Part shown: piece after piece, positions 21,128 to 32,162 of the stretch | Layout: every line of letters begins with the position of its first letter | Position numbering within the stretch: position 1 is the stretch's first letter | Source: Diaporthe sp. PMI_573 | Taxonomy: Eukaryota; Ascomycota; Sordariomycetes; Diaporthales; Diaporthaceae | NCBI GenBank assembly: GCA_021399435.1 | Contig: JAJTUP010000016.1 | Coordinates: forward strand, 558,001-622,000 | Length of the DNA stretch: 64,000 nt | Direction of reading: 5' to 3' | Made by a program: the position numbers and the translations under genes | Notes under the pieces: model-generated | Database searches by the model: none | What the model was told of the DNA's origin: nothing | The model's input: only the letters and a program-made list of their open reading frames with translations

Positions 21128-22061
21128 TTTGAGCAGAAATGACCCGAGACTCTTAGCAAAAGAGAAGTGAGTGGATGAGGTTGAGTGATGAGAAATAGAT
21201 CCTATCCAGGGGAATTCTCATGTGGCTTTATAGAATTCGAAAGCGCACCCTGCCTGACTTGGTGTTTCCAACTCATGAGATAAGCTTGAACAGTCACATC
21301 AATGATCAGCAGAGTCGCATGTCCGCCGCCATCTGGGCCGTTTGACGGTGCGATTCATAGTTGCATTCATCCAAAGGTCGTTCTGCGTAGTCGAGCACGT
21401 GCCCGACGAGCATGCTCCCGCGGAGCGATTCACCCCGGACCTTGTCCGTTGGGTGGACCAAGCCAAGCAAATTTAGATCCTTCCCCAGTATATTCAGGGG
21501 TCGATGCTCTCCATTCTGGTATCTCGTCCTGAAAACGTGCTTCTGACAACCTGTGTGGCACGCCTTCGTTGCGTTTCGACTCAGGGAGGATCAGCCCGTC
21601 TCGTGTCGCCGTTCTGAACTTCTCAATCGACATTAGCGGCCCCCATTCCACGACTCAGCAAACGTCACGAGAGTGACTTAGTGGTCGGTTCACCTCCATA
21701 AGATAGAGGCTTGACAAATTTCCAACGTGACAGCGAGATGGATAACACCCGCAAAAGGCATTAAGATTACGGAGTGTTCGACGTCGTGATGATAGAGTAA
21801 AATGATAGATCGTATTCAAAAGATTGCACACGCCTCCATGGTGGGAAAACACAACGCAGAGTCATTACAAAATCTCATTATCAACGTGCTCAGGCGAGTA
21901 TGTTTTGATATCATTTCTCACTCTCTAAACAAAAGATTTATTTCTACCGATTTCCCCGTTCGATTCAGCTCAGCTCAAATCACTCGTGAAACTCTCTTTT
22001 CCACGTTATCTTCCAATCTTCACCCAAGGCCCTAGCTTTGTTTCCCCAGCCCACCGCCAAA
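21128..22061. other. Shared divergent intergenic region
   Basis: A 934 bp region lies between two divergent secreted-protein genes. It holds the TATA box of the left gene, and a pyrimidine-rich stretch (about 21990-22050) just before the right gene's ATG. No gene is recognised inside. Confidence 0.45.
21226..21232 (-). promoter_or_regulatory. TATA box
   Basis: TATAAAG on the minus strand, about 100 bp upstream of the ATG at 21127. A consensus match in a suitable position for the secreted-protein gene. Confidence 0.55.
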
Positions 22062-22533
22062 ATGCAGATCTCCACGCTCGCTACTTTTGCGGTTCTCACG
22101 ACCGTGTATGATCCACCTCCTCCCGATCTTCGCTGTGGTTCACAGGTATACTGACTTGGCTTCAGTGCATTCGCCAAGCTCCACAGTGCGGCTGTCTGCG
22201 TCCAGAACAGGTCGTACGGCAGCACTGGTAATGGCACACCTTATGGTATAACCTATGGCTCCTACAAGGACTACGAAATCGACACTGCGGGTACCCAATG
22301 TGCCTGCAACTATTACAAGAACCGTAACACTGGCGACAAGCAGTGGGACAAGTGCCCTGATTGCACTTTTGATGGTCTCCAATGCATTTCCAATGGCTGG
22401 CATATTGGTGGCGATGAGGTACGTCGTAGCTCAGCTTTCCATCACGTAGAATGAAACACTGATCGATGCTTTGCTTTAGATGACCTACTACTGCGAGAAG
22501 AAGTGCGGCAGTCAGGGGGCTGAGGCTAACTAA
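22062..22533 (+). CDS. Small secreted cysteine-rich protein
   Basis: Three exons, 22062-22105, 22166-22418 and 22480-22533, giving 116 residues. The first 18 residues are a signal peptide (MQISTLATFAVLTTVAFA) and the mature chain is about 98 residues. It has eight cysteines in the order AVC, CAC, CPDC, LQC and CEKKC, enough for four disulfides, plus many Gly/Tyr/Asn. Size, secretion signal and cysteine density are those of fungal small secreted (effector-like or antimicrobial-like) proteins; I do not recognise a named family. The start is fixed by the signal peptide and the purine-rich GCCAAA context before ATG. Its divergent neighbour is another secreted protein. Confidence 0.75.
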
Positions 22534-25500
22534 CGGACTGGGGGTTGTGGGCGGAATAGACAGAACAAAAGCTTGGATAGATGCAAATGTTTGATATCAT
22601 AATGTAAATAAATTCTCCTGTAGACGTAGATAATCTTTCTGCCGCATTTGCTTCGGCGAAACAATCAGTTGTCAACTACACACCTCTATTTTGACTTTCG
22701 GGTCTCCATTGGACTGCATCTTGGTGCAAAATTCAAGATTAGCGTCGCCGCTTGGCTCAGTCTGCACATGTTGTCATTGAGGCTGTGGGGTACCTTACCG
22801 CCTGCAGAGCAGACGAAAGACAGACAAACAGATGACTCGGTAGTTCCAACGACGCCGGCAGTTCTTTCCAAAGTCTTGTCTCTTTCGTCAACTTCATGAA
22901 GCTTCTTTTCTAGTCTGACCAAAAACTTCAAGGTTTTCCAGGCTGTTCCATTTCAGAATTTCATGATGTCTCGAGAGTCCCGTTGTGATTCGCACGGCAG
23001 TACCTGTTCGACGTTGCAGGGACATGCATTGCAACACGGCGGCCGAGGCATGCCGCTCTCCGCCCAGAACGGGGCATCCGTGGGGCTGCGACTGGCAAAA
23101 CAACCTTCTAAGCTTCTCCCCACTGTTCACCTTGCCCACGTGGCCATGTGCACATTCTCTTGGCGCAGTGAAACGAGGTGCAATTTCCTGAAACGTTGAC
23201 ATCGGGTGAGAGTAGTCCAGCAACAATGACTCAGCGACGATATTGCCGGCTTCATGCTCATGTACCTTTGGGTGCAAATCACAAGGAGAAAGACTTGCAT
23301 CAGTGCACTAGTCATACACTGCGGGAAAGGATTTGGGGGCGGGTACAATGACTTGGCCCCTAGCTAACGTCGGATACACGGCAGGGAGCCTTTCAATCAC
23401 GCCCAATGTCTACTCGATGAATGAGCTCGAAGAGATTCAACTGCCCTTCGGATACATCGCAATCAAATTTTCCATATTCTTCCCGATCCGATCCGAGAAA
23501 AGAGAAATATCGCAGAGGGTCAGATAGATAAGAATCTCATCAGACGTGATAGCGAGAGTTTATGGATTTCGAAATCGAACCAACAAAATTGCAATTGGCG
23601 GCGTGTAAGGATTTAGCCCATTATAGATGTTCTAGACCAAGATGCGGAGACAACCAAGCTTTTCAGGGGGATCAACGCCAAAGCAAATCTGTCAACTCAA
23701 TCGACACATCAATTAAGCAAATGACCCTGTCAGAATTCTGACTCGAGCCTGCACGGAAGCGGCTAGACGTCAAATGTGTTGATGTCTGGTCCTCGATAAC
23801 AGTACCATGCAATGAGGAAGTTGTGGAAACATTCTGGGGTTGAAATTAACTTTAAAACGTTAAATTGATAGCGATATCACCGTCCAAGAAACATCGCAAT
23901 CGGCCACGGCGTATTTTCTTCCGTCCGTGAAACGACCGTCTCCGTTCTAGCTAAAGGATATCTGTGAAAGCTGTTGCTACGGCTCGCCGGAGGCACTCCT
24001 CAGCGTGTCGGCCTGCAGTTGTTAGCCACCCGGCTAAAGAACTGATTACTTGGGGGCGGAACTCATTCATGTGTCTAGTTTGGAATTAAAGTTTATAAAC
24101 GGTCTTGATGAGATCTCACTGAATCCTTGCGCTACCCGTAGGATTCCGCCTCCTGCCCTGCTTGGCTTTCGCAGTGATACTCTTCGCCCTATCATGCGCA
24201 TCTCCAAAGGAACAAATGATGTTTGCCTCGGTATTTCTTCAGATACTAAGCTGAAATCAACACATCATCAGCCGGCCCCGAAAGGCTGCATTGAGGCCTT
24301 TTAGATTTGACACCAGCACTTGGAAGCGCAGAGAGACCATGCTGCAGAGGATTGCCATAACAGCGACGACGTCCTCAACGTCTCTGAACACCAAAAGATT
24401 CAGCCGTGCGATACTAGGGAAGACGCTTCTATAGTTCTGAGCCCAGCGCCAGCAAGCTTCGAGTTGAGGTCAACTTTGATTATGGTAGGAATTTGCTCTC
24501 AAGCTGGAATGTTCTGAAGCTCAGAACGCTCTGTTTGCCATTTGGTCATTTGCCATACCATCAAGCATGGTTTAAGGATAGCAGTCGCGTCGAACCGAAA
24601 GCGTCCCAGGACTGCTAATGCAATAAGTCTCTTTGCATGAACAGACGTAGCCACTGGTGTCATACCGATCGGTGTATTAAAGCATGCGCATTAGCCTCGC
24701 TAGTTCAATTTAGTCCGATGGCTGAGATGATAGATCGTTGTCATTGGAACACTGCCGGAAAATACAGCCGTGGCTCTTATAACTTTATTAAAGCAAGGCT
24801 GTATTAAAGCCTACATCGCGAAGGCAAGCTATGTCACCCCAATTGAGTTTGCTGCCAGCCAGAGCGATTATCACGGGAATCGTTGGAATTGAAGAACATA
24901 TCGTAACACGTTTGCACAGATTGTTCCACACCATTCGTGAGAAATACGGCTTTGCCATTGCTTTCCCTGACAATGTTAACTTCGGGATAACCACCAACCT
25001 TGTCTTCGAGGGGTTGACAGCCCCGACAAAGCTTTGTACACTCAAACACCTTGATCAACTATCCTGAATATGACCTGATAGGGCTCTGAGATACAGCTTC
25101 AAAAGACTGTGTAAATTATAAATATTCTACAAGTTCTTCTCCTAGGCTGGAGCAACTGGGATTGCCCCACTCAGACAGGAGATCACATATACTGTATGAA
25201 TTTGCAGTCAAATCTGCTTTACAAATCTTTAGATAGTAAGTGTTCTATCAACTTTTGCAGACGAGTATTGTGTTAGAAACTACCTTATCGTACTATTTTC
25301 TTTGCATTGGGCCGTGTTCACTTTGCGCTAGTCGTAACTAGTGACCACCTATCAAGCTGTCAATGGAAGCTTTCTTGAGCTAGTTACCAGCTAGTTTGAC
25401 GCCGTTGAGTATTTGTCAAAGTCCCATCGCTATGTGAATTAGGCCTTCCATTTACCAGAAATTGCCCAAAACAAAAATTGCCCAAAATTGGATAATAAAA

Positions 25501-25823
25501 AGGGGGCGGTCCCCCCTGAAGGTCTGGCTCTGCAAACACACACCAGTCTACCACAACTTTGTCCCTGAAGACCATTTGAGATCAATCATTCGACCAACAC
25601 AACTCGAATGCAGTTTCCCGAAAAGAACACATAGGGCCGTCAATCTTGCCGTTCGTTCGACGAGAACCCACTCCCCACCCGCAAATACCAACAACGCTGG
25701 TTGTCACCTCGCAAATTGTCACCTCCAAACAGAAGCCAACATCAAACAGAAGCCAACATCAAACAGAAGCCAACATCAAACAGAAGCCAACATCAAACAG
25801 AAACAAAGAAGCCATCTTTAAAA
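22534..25823. other. Long gene-poor stretch
   Basis: About 3.3 kb without a supportable gene. Frames at 22.9-23.3 kb and 24.8-25.05 kb (both strands) are short and lack family features. TATTAAAGC occurs three times between 24.67 and 24.82 kb. Near the right end the segment AATTGCCCAAAA is repeated twice (25461-25490), followed by an AATAAAAAGG stretch, a GGGGGCGGTCCCCCC palindrome (about 25501-25516) and a TTCCCGAA heat-shock-like half pair (25615-25622). These are probably promoter elements of the J-domain gene. Confidence 0.4.
25727..25800 (+). repeat. 17 bp tandem repeat in the leader of the J-domain gene
   Basis: Four exact copies of AAACAGAAGCCAACATC (25727-25794) plus a partial fifth. 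It lies 24 bp upstream of the proposed ATG. The 17 bp unit is not a multiple of three, which argues that it is untranslated. Confidence 0.9.
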
Positions 25824-26768
25824 ATGCATCCCCGACAGCCAGACCACTACGCCGCGCTGGGTGTCAACCCCGACTCAACTTTTGGACTCATCCAGAAAGC
25901 CTTCTTTCAGATATCGCTCTCTTGTCATCCCGACAAACGCGACAAGTCTGAGTTTGAGCAAGCCCACAAGGAATTTGCACTCATTTCTGCGGCGTACAAC
26001 GTTCTCAAAGATCCCGACTCCAGGCGCAAGTACGACAACACACGCCGAGCCCGGAGAACGCAGCGAGCCGGCACATCGCAAAAGCGCAATTCCAACGGAG
26101 ACCATCCTTCGTACAACCAGAGCAGCGGCGACGAAGATACGTCCGAGCCTCGGGCAACACAGTTCCCCGGCAACCCTCGGTTTTATGCTGAACAGAGCGA
26201 GCGAAACGCCCGCCAAAAGCAGCACACCCGGCATGCCAACCAGGAACATCCAGGAAAGTGGGAAACTGAATCAGACACAACCGACTCGGAAGGCACAGAT
26301 GACAGTTCGAATTTTCAAGCTTATGAGGTTCCTCGCCACGAAGAGGTTGAGGAGTTCTCGCCGGAGCAGGAAGCTTGGCTGAAATACCGTACCGCCAAGA
26401 ACAACCTCCAGGGTCTCTCGTTCAGCCTCAGCGATGCTGTCTACCGGGTTCTGGAGGTCATCCGATCTCTCCGGAAAGTAGACTCTGTCAAACGTCGGGC
26501 GTCCAAGGCCAGAGTGCAGCTACGCTTCATCGAGACCTCGTTTTCTAACATCCAAGAGGAGATGGATTCCGTGCACTCGCCCGTCTCGCTGACGGAAGCC
26601 ACCGCCATTCGCATCAACAAAATGATGATTTTGGGAGAAAATATCCAAGACTTCCTCGGACTGCTGGGACCTCGGATGCCTGGACTGGCACCTCCTGAAC
26701 AGGAAGCTATGGAGACTAGCAAACTTCTGCTTAAGGCCATGAGCCAGTGGGTCCAGCTTTGTAAATAA
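25824..26768 (+). CDS. J-domain (DnaJ-like) protein
   Basis: Single-exon gene, 314 residues from the ATG at 25824. The J domain occupies residues 7-72 (DHYAALGV at the start), with the HPD motif at 35-37 and the helix-IV-like DPDSRRKYD. J domains stimulate Hsp70 ATPase. There is no Gly/Phe or zinc-finger region, so it is a class C protein. Residues 75-200 are hydrophilic and rich in Asp/Glu/Ser/Arg; 210-310 look helical and may form coiled coils. The frame is open further upstream, but that part is the 17 bp repeat, so the later ATG, placed directly before the J domain, is preferred. Confidence 0.85.
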   Translation: MHPRQPDHYAALGVNPDSTFGLIQKAFFQISLSCHPDKRDKSEFEQAHKEFALISAAYNVLKDPDSRRKYDNTRRARRTQRAGTSQKRNSNGDHPSYNQSSGDEDTSEPRATQFPGNPRFYAEQSERNARQKQHTRHANQEHPGKWETESDTTDSEGTDDSSNFQAYEVPRHEEVEEFSPEQEAWLKYRTAKNNLQGLSFSLSDAVYRVLEVIRSLRKVDSVKRRASKARVQLRFIETSFSNIQEEMDSVHSPVSLTEATAIRINKMMILGENIQDFLGLLGPRMPGLAPPEQEAMETSKLLLKAMSQWVQLCK

Positions 26769-27591
26769 GCTTTCAGAAGCCGGCAACGTGGGAATTATCC
26801 CATGCTAGGAAGTGCTTAAGCGTTAGCATTTGTCCTCAATTCCCTCACTCTTTGCCCGCAAATAGATTGTCAAAAACTCAGGTACTGAACATTCAAGCTT
26901 TAGACTTATCAATACATTCACCGACAGATTTCTACATCATATCACCATGCTATAATTACTGTGTTGCAAGTGAATACGAAAATTTGACCCCAAAACCTGT
27001 CCTACGGATACCGCATGTGCACTCTGTTCTCTTTGCCGTTTTAAGTGCATAGCGATCTCAGAACTTTCGAGATACTAACTTCTAGAGCCCAACAAGTAGT
27101 TATCCCAGATTCTTGGGCGATCCCGCTTTCAACAACCGCCAAGCTTCCTCGAAGCCATTAGTTAATATCATGTTCTCCACTCGCGCTCCTGTTTAGTTAG
27201 TCTCTGGACGTCCTGAGAGCTTATAATAATTGGGTAATAGGTTGACACATCTCGATAATACTCCATCCGTCCTTCTTTTTCTTTCTTTCGCTTTCGACCT
27301 TTTCTGCTCGAGTTCCGACTTCGATTCCGGTTAGAATATCAGCCTCGTGTTCAGTTACGTGATAAAATTTGGGGTTCGTGGCTTAGAAAGGTAAGTCACC
27401 CTGTGATCAGCGGGGTGAGCAGTTGACCCCAGCTCGAGGGCGAGAGGGGCCCTACATCCGCATCTGACCGCTACCAAAACATTATGCTCTCTCCTTTAGA
27501 ACTGCCCGTTACTATCGGTCCGGCAAACACCTGGATTTTATTCTACTTAGGTACCGCTAGCCTCCCAAAGATCCTCTCAGGCTCTGTCCGA
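26769..27591. other. Intergenic with a probable 5'UTR intron
   Basis: About 820 bp. A CT-rich run lies at 27270-27300. A good GTAAGT donor at 27391 and a TTTATTCTACTTAG acceptor ending at 27550 could bound an untranslated intron of the next gene. Nothing else is recognised. Confidence 0.35.
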
Positions 27592-28753
27592 ATGACCATG
27601 GCATGCCGAAGCACCGCTACTCTGGTTGCCACCTTGTTGCAATCAAACGCAAATCTTCATACATTTCGACGTCACATATTGAACCAGGTTCGAGGCATTT
27701 CCACGCGTCAAATCCGGTACCAGCTCAATACGGGCGCGAGCATTCCCGCCATCGGCTTTGGGACTTTCCAAGACCCAGATGCTCAAGAAGACGCGGTGTC
27801 CAGGGCTCTGAAGGCAGGAATGCGTCTAATTGACACAGCACGAGTCTATGATGTTGAGAAACAGGTTGGCCGGGGCATAAAGAGGAGCGGCATTCCCCGC
27901 GGGGAGATTTTCCTCGGCACGAAGTTATGGTGCAACGACTACCACCCCGACGATGTCGAGAAAGCACTTGACGAATCCCTCGCAGACCTTGATACTCCAT
28001 ACGTCGATTTGTTCTTGATGCATTACCCTTGCACCTTTGCTAGAGGGAGAGACCGCTTCCCTCGAGATAACAATGGGAATATGATCCTGGGAGAGACGAA
28101 CTTTGTAGACACTTGGCTGGCCATGGAACAGCTTGCCAAGACAGGAAAAGCAAAGGCGATTGGGGTCTCCAACTTCAGCAAGGGGGAGTTGGAAACTTTG
28201 ATAAAGCGGAGTGCAACGGTGAGTCCACCTATGGCCGGGAATAGAACGCCAGATGTTATTTCCGTAAGAAATCAGCTGACAAGACCTGAAGATACCCGCT
28301 GTTCACCAGATGGAAGTTCATCCTTATCTGCAGCAAAAGTCTTTCAACAAGTGGCTTCATTCCAAGGGCATTCATGTGGTTCAGTTTAGCCCTCTGGGGA
28401 ACATGAATGACTTCTACCGGAACACGGGTTGGAGCAAGGAGATATCGCACATGATGAGAGTGACCGACCAGCCGCTGTTGAAGGAACTCGGTCGTAAGTA
28501 CGGGAAATCCGCCGTTCAGATCGCGTTGGCCTGGGGTATCAATAACGGACGATCCGTGATTCCTAAGAGCACCATTGACTGGCAAATCCAAGAGAACATC
28601 GAGGCAGATTTCGAGCTGGAAGCAGAGGATATGAAGGCAATGGAAACATTGGACGTCAAGTCCAGATTCAACGACCCTAGTCTGGACTATCAGTGGAGGC
28701 TCTACAGCGACCTGGATGGTATTGAGGGCACTGTGGAAGGTAGAACACATTAG
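27592..28753 (+). CDS. Aldo/keto reductase, probably mitochondrial
   Basis: Two exons, 27592-28218 and 28292-28753, 362 residues. The (beta/alpha)8 aldo/keto reductase fold is indicated by IPAIGFGTFQ, the tetrad Asp81, Tyr86, Lys111 and His144 (DTARVY, GTK, LMHYP), GVSNFS and the NADPH-binding end VIPKSTI. It reduces aldehydes or ketones with NADPH; substrate unknown. The first about 40 residues are rich in Arg/Ser/Thr and lack acids, like a mitochondrial presequence. An earlier in-frame ATG at 27484 would add 36 residues, but a good splice acceptor at 27541-27550 suggests that region is a 5'UTR intron. The downstream exon boundary restores IPAVHQMEVHPYLQ, a well-conserved segment. Confidence 0.88.
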
Positions 28754-29304
28754 TTAATCGGCGTGAACGTTCAAGATGCATTGGACTCGTGGTGGATGCG
28801 TGGTTCAAGCAGTAGGTGAAGAAGTCTATTTCCACAACCGTCGGAATATTGCAATTAATTTCGATCCTCCTCAATTTATCCTTAACCTCGTGATATCCCC
28901 ATGTGGGCAGTGCTCGATGTTGCAGGAGCGGGATGTCATGCAGATACCCTAGGCTGTGAAGAAATATGTCAATATCGACGGTGGTACCCAATCAGCCCTT
29001 GCCATGGGTCGACGTATGGGGGGTTCAAGGCAAAGGAGTTTCTGGTCGGCTCACAAAGCCTCGGAGCTCGTAATTCCAGCAGAACACGGATTTCGTCAGG
29101 GTGAAAAGTGATCTTGACCACCCTCCAAGACAGACGCTTCATCGGCCTTTGGCGCTGCAGTACCAATTAGACTTTCTTACTCCACTATGCATGTCTCCTG
29201 AAGTTGCATGGTAAATACTAACCTGGTTCAAAATTTGCAGGTTACGGAAATTTGAAAACTCGTCATCAACTCTCATTGAACGAAACCCAGCGAGAGAGAC
29301 CAAA
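28754..29304. other. Intergenic, no gene recognised
   Basis: About 550 bp between the reductase and the transporter remnant; only short frames. Confidence 0.4.
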
Positions 29305-31704
29305 ATGGGACAGGAAGCTACTGCTCTGGATACACCACGATCCCAAGAAGGCTGCGCCAACGAAGATGGTGAGGAAGTCAGAGATCTTTTCAAACCGCTC
29401 CCACCACTCCCGGCCTGCGCCGTTGGAAAAGAAGTCCGGCCCCTCACCATCCGCAGCGTCGTCCTAGGCCTCATCTTCGGCTCACTCGTCAGCGCGTCCA
29501 ACGTCTACCTCGGGCTCAAGACGGGCTTCGTCTTCTCGGCTAACATGTTCGGGGCCATCTTCGGGTTCGGCGTCGCGCGCTTCCTGTCGCAGACCCTCGC
29601 TCACGTCCCCGTCCTCGGCAACGGGGGCGTCTTTGGCCCCACCGAGAACAACATGATCCAGGCGACCGCCTCGGGCGCGGACGGGCTGAGCGGGTTCTTC
29701 GTCGCTGCTGTGCCTGCCATGTACCGCCTGTCACTTTTGTCGGATCCCGAGGGGGCGAACCCCGTGCTTCGGGACTTTGGGAAGTTGATTTGGTTGACCC
29801 TGGTCTGCGCGATGTTTGGGCTGTGTTGGGCGGTGCCGTTTAGGAAGTTTTTCATTGTTCATGTTGCGAGAGAATTGAAATTTGGTGTTCCCAAGCGGTT
29901 AGTCAGTTCCTCTGGAGCAGTCTATTTGAAATGGTCGCTATCTACTTCTGTCTGTTCGCCAAGCTAATCCTACATGAACTTCACAGCGACCGCGGTCGCC
30001 TTCACCATCCGGTCTATGCATGGGCTAGGCACAGGTGCAGCTGATGCAAATCGAAAGATCAAGGGACTAACTTACTCATTCTTGGGGGCATTTTCTCTCC
30101 GTGTAGCCTCCGACTACGCGATTGGGCTGCTATGGGATTGGCACATTTTTACCTGGTAAGATTGATCTGAATAAGATATTGTACACTGCTCTAATGATCT
30201 TGAAGGTTCTTCATCTGGGGAGGCTACAATAACTGCGCCATCAACATTGAGAACTGGGGCTGGTACATCGAATGGACACCAGCTTTCATCGGGTCCGGCC
30301 TTCTAGTAGGCCTCAACGTCGGCATCTCCTATTTTCTTGGCTCTGTCCTCGCATGGGGTGTTATTGGACCTCTTACTGTCTACTATGGGGTTTGTGAGGG
30401 ACAGACTACTAACCCAGGCGATGAAAGATGGGGAGACATGGTGACCTTCTTGTCCTTTTCTGGCATGGATCAACCCGGAAACATTCCCAGCCCCCGTTAC
30501 TGGCTCTTCTAGCCGGGGGTGATGATCATGATCTGTTACTCTTTTGCTGAAATTCTAAGTCATTGGAGAGTGATCTGGATTGGTTTGCTCTATGTTTGGG
30601 CAAATCTGAAGACGGTTGGCCGAAGATTGCAGGTCTCTTGGGAGAAATGCTTCGGTCTGAATCCTGGGCAGACTCCCATGTTGCCCGTCCGAAGTATTGA
30701 AGGTGAACAGGGGTATTCAGAGTTTGGAGAGCAGACGAGCGGCTGGATATGGGGCACAGAATGTCTCGTTATTCTAACCGTGAGCTGCGTGATTTTTGAA
30801 GTCGAATTTGGCATCAGCTGGGGTAAGTCACCCAACAGTACTTATTATGTCTGGGAAGGTACTTACATGATTAGGCCTCGCGATCTTGTCCTCCATCCTA
30901 GGCATCTTGTTCTCCTGTCTATGCATCCACAGCAATGGCGTGACTGACATCAACCCCCACAACGGCCGTCGCCAAAGCTTCTCAGCTGGTCTTTGGCGGC
31001 GTCACCTCAGCCCAAGGACTCCCACCAGAGAAGGCATTGTCTGCAAACACCATCGCCGGGGCTATGGCTGCAGGCGCCGCAGATATGTCCAACACTATTA
31101 TCAGCAACTACCGTACCGGGTTCCTACTCAAAACACCACTGAAGCCCCAGTTCTGGGCCCATGCGGCTGGCGCGATCGTGTCCGTTTTCCTGGCACCAGG
31201 AATCTTCATGCTCTTTGTCCAAGCCTATCCATGCGTGATGCAGAAGGACGCGGACAAGTGTGCATTCCCGGCTCCGTCGGTTGCCGCATGGGTAGCTGTC
31301 GCTCAAGCGGTGACGATGCGCAACGTGCCTATTCCCCAGTCATCTGCTATATTTGCCTGCGTCGCTGGGTTCGCAGCCGTGGTTCAAGTTGCTCTGAAGA
31401 ACTTGTTCCTGGTTGACGATTTTGCAACACCTGACGGCAGGAGGTGGCATCAATATCGGAAGTGGCTGCCAAATTGGGTTCCCATCGGTATGGCTTTTGT
31501 TCTGCCTGCTACGCACTACTCCACAGCATCTGGGCGAAGAAGTCACCGTGGATGCATGGGACGTACTGCTACGCTGTTGCAGCAGGTTTTATTGCCGGTG
31601 AGGGCCTGGGTGGTGTCGTTCAGGCTGTATTAGAAATCTCTGACGCGAGCGGGAGTAAGTACGGTGCCAGTATTGGATGCCCTGGGCATGACTGCTACTA
31701 CTAG
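29305..31704 (+). pseudogene. Decayed oligopeptide transporter (OPT family)
   Basis: Most of an OPT-superfamily membrane transporter can be followed through at least four exons: an N-terminal exon (29305 to about 29900, with SNVYLGLKTGF and NGGVFGPTENNMIQA), TAVAFTIRSMHG, a long middle part, and the C-terminal GFIAGEGLGGVVQAVLEI. Three lesions break it. (1) TAG at 30510-30512 replaces the expected Trp in PSPRYWL(W)PG. (2) The frame shifts at a run of five C at 30954-30958, between GVTDINP and TAVAKASQLVFGG. (3) About 10-15 codons are missing with another frame change near 31516-31530, between LPATHYSTA and IWAKKSP. A gene finder could hide the stop by calling a 72 bp intron (about 30439-30512), but that would remove conserved residues. 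OPT proteins import oligopeptides or metal chelates; this copy is probably inactive. Confidence 0.8.
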
Positions 31705-32162
31705 TCATTTAACACACTGGAAATAGCTCGTAGCCAGACGGCGCCAGGGTTCAATCTTGCATACCCTAGGTCGAACACATTCATATTTCGGGTGCTGTTG
31801 TGGCTACATACCTTTGGGCACCGCATGAGAGCACATACCTGCCGTAGAGTTGCAGCTTCTGGCATGCTATACTATGTGGTACCTTGATTCTCGGGACGAT
31901 ACGGCTCTGCCACTTGTTTGTCCAGGCACACTTGGCAGCACCACAATAGGCCGCAGACGTTTCCGGCGATGGATTGAAAGTCCACAACACATATCCCTTT
32001 GTCCGCATTGTTGCTAAGAAGACTGCCACACATTCCTCCCACATACGGACTCTTATATACCAACAGGAATATGGCCATGATCGTCTCTTGTAGTTTGATG
32101 TTCGCATCCAATAAAAACCCTTGTGAGCACATGTAGCTGGCTCTATTGCTTTCAAAATCAAT
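31705..32162. other. Intergenic, upstream of kinase-like gene B
   Basis: About 460 bp; no gene seen. The segment at 32055-32095 resembles the region upstream of gene A. Confidence 0.35.

Noticed and set aside
24788..25058. Possible small gene on the minus strand
   Set aside because: Two overlapping frames of similar length, no signal peptide, no family feature, no splice model that extends it.
25727..25800. CRISPR-like or satellite array
   Set aside because: The 17 bp units are directly abutting with no spacers, in a eukaryotic leader; a simple tandem repeat.
29055..29085. Resemblance of GCTCGTAATTCCAGC to 18S rRNA
   Set aside because: Match is too short and the flanks do not continue as rDNA.
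30439..30512. An intron that would remove the stop in the OPT gene
   Set aside because: A 72 bp GT-AG segment exists and is in frame, but it would delete conserved transporter residues; the other two lesions remain.
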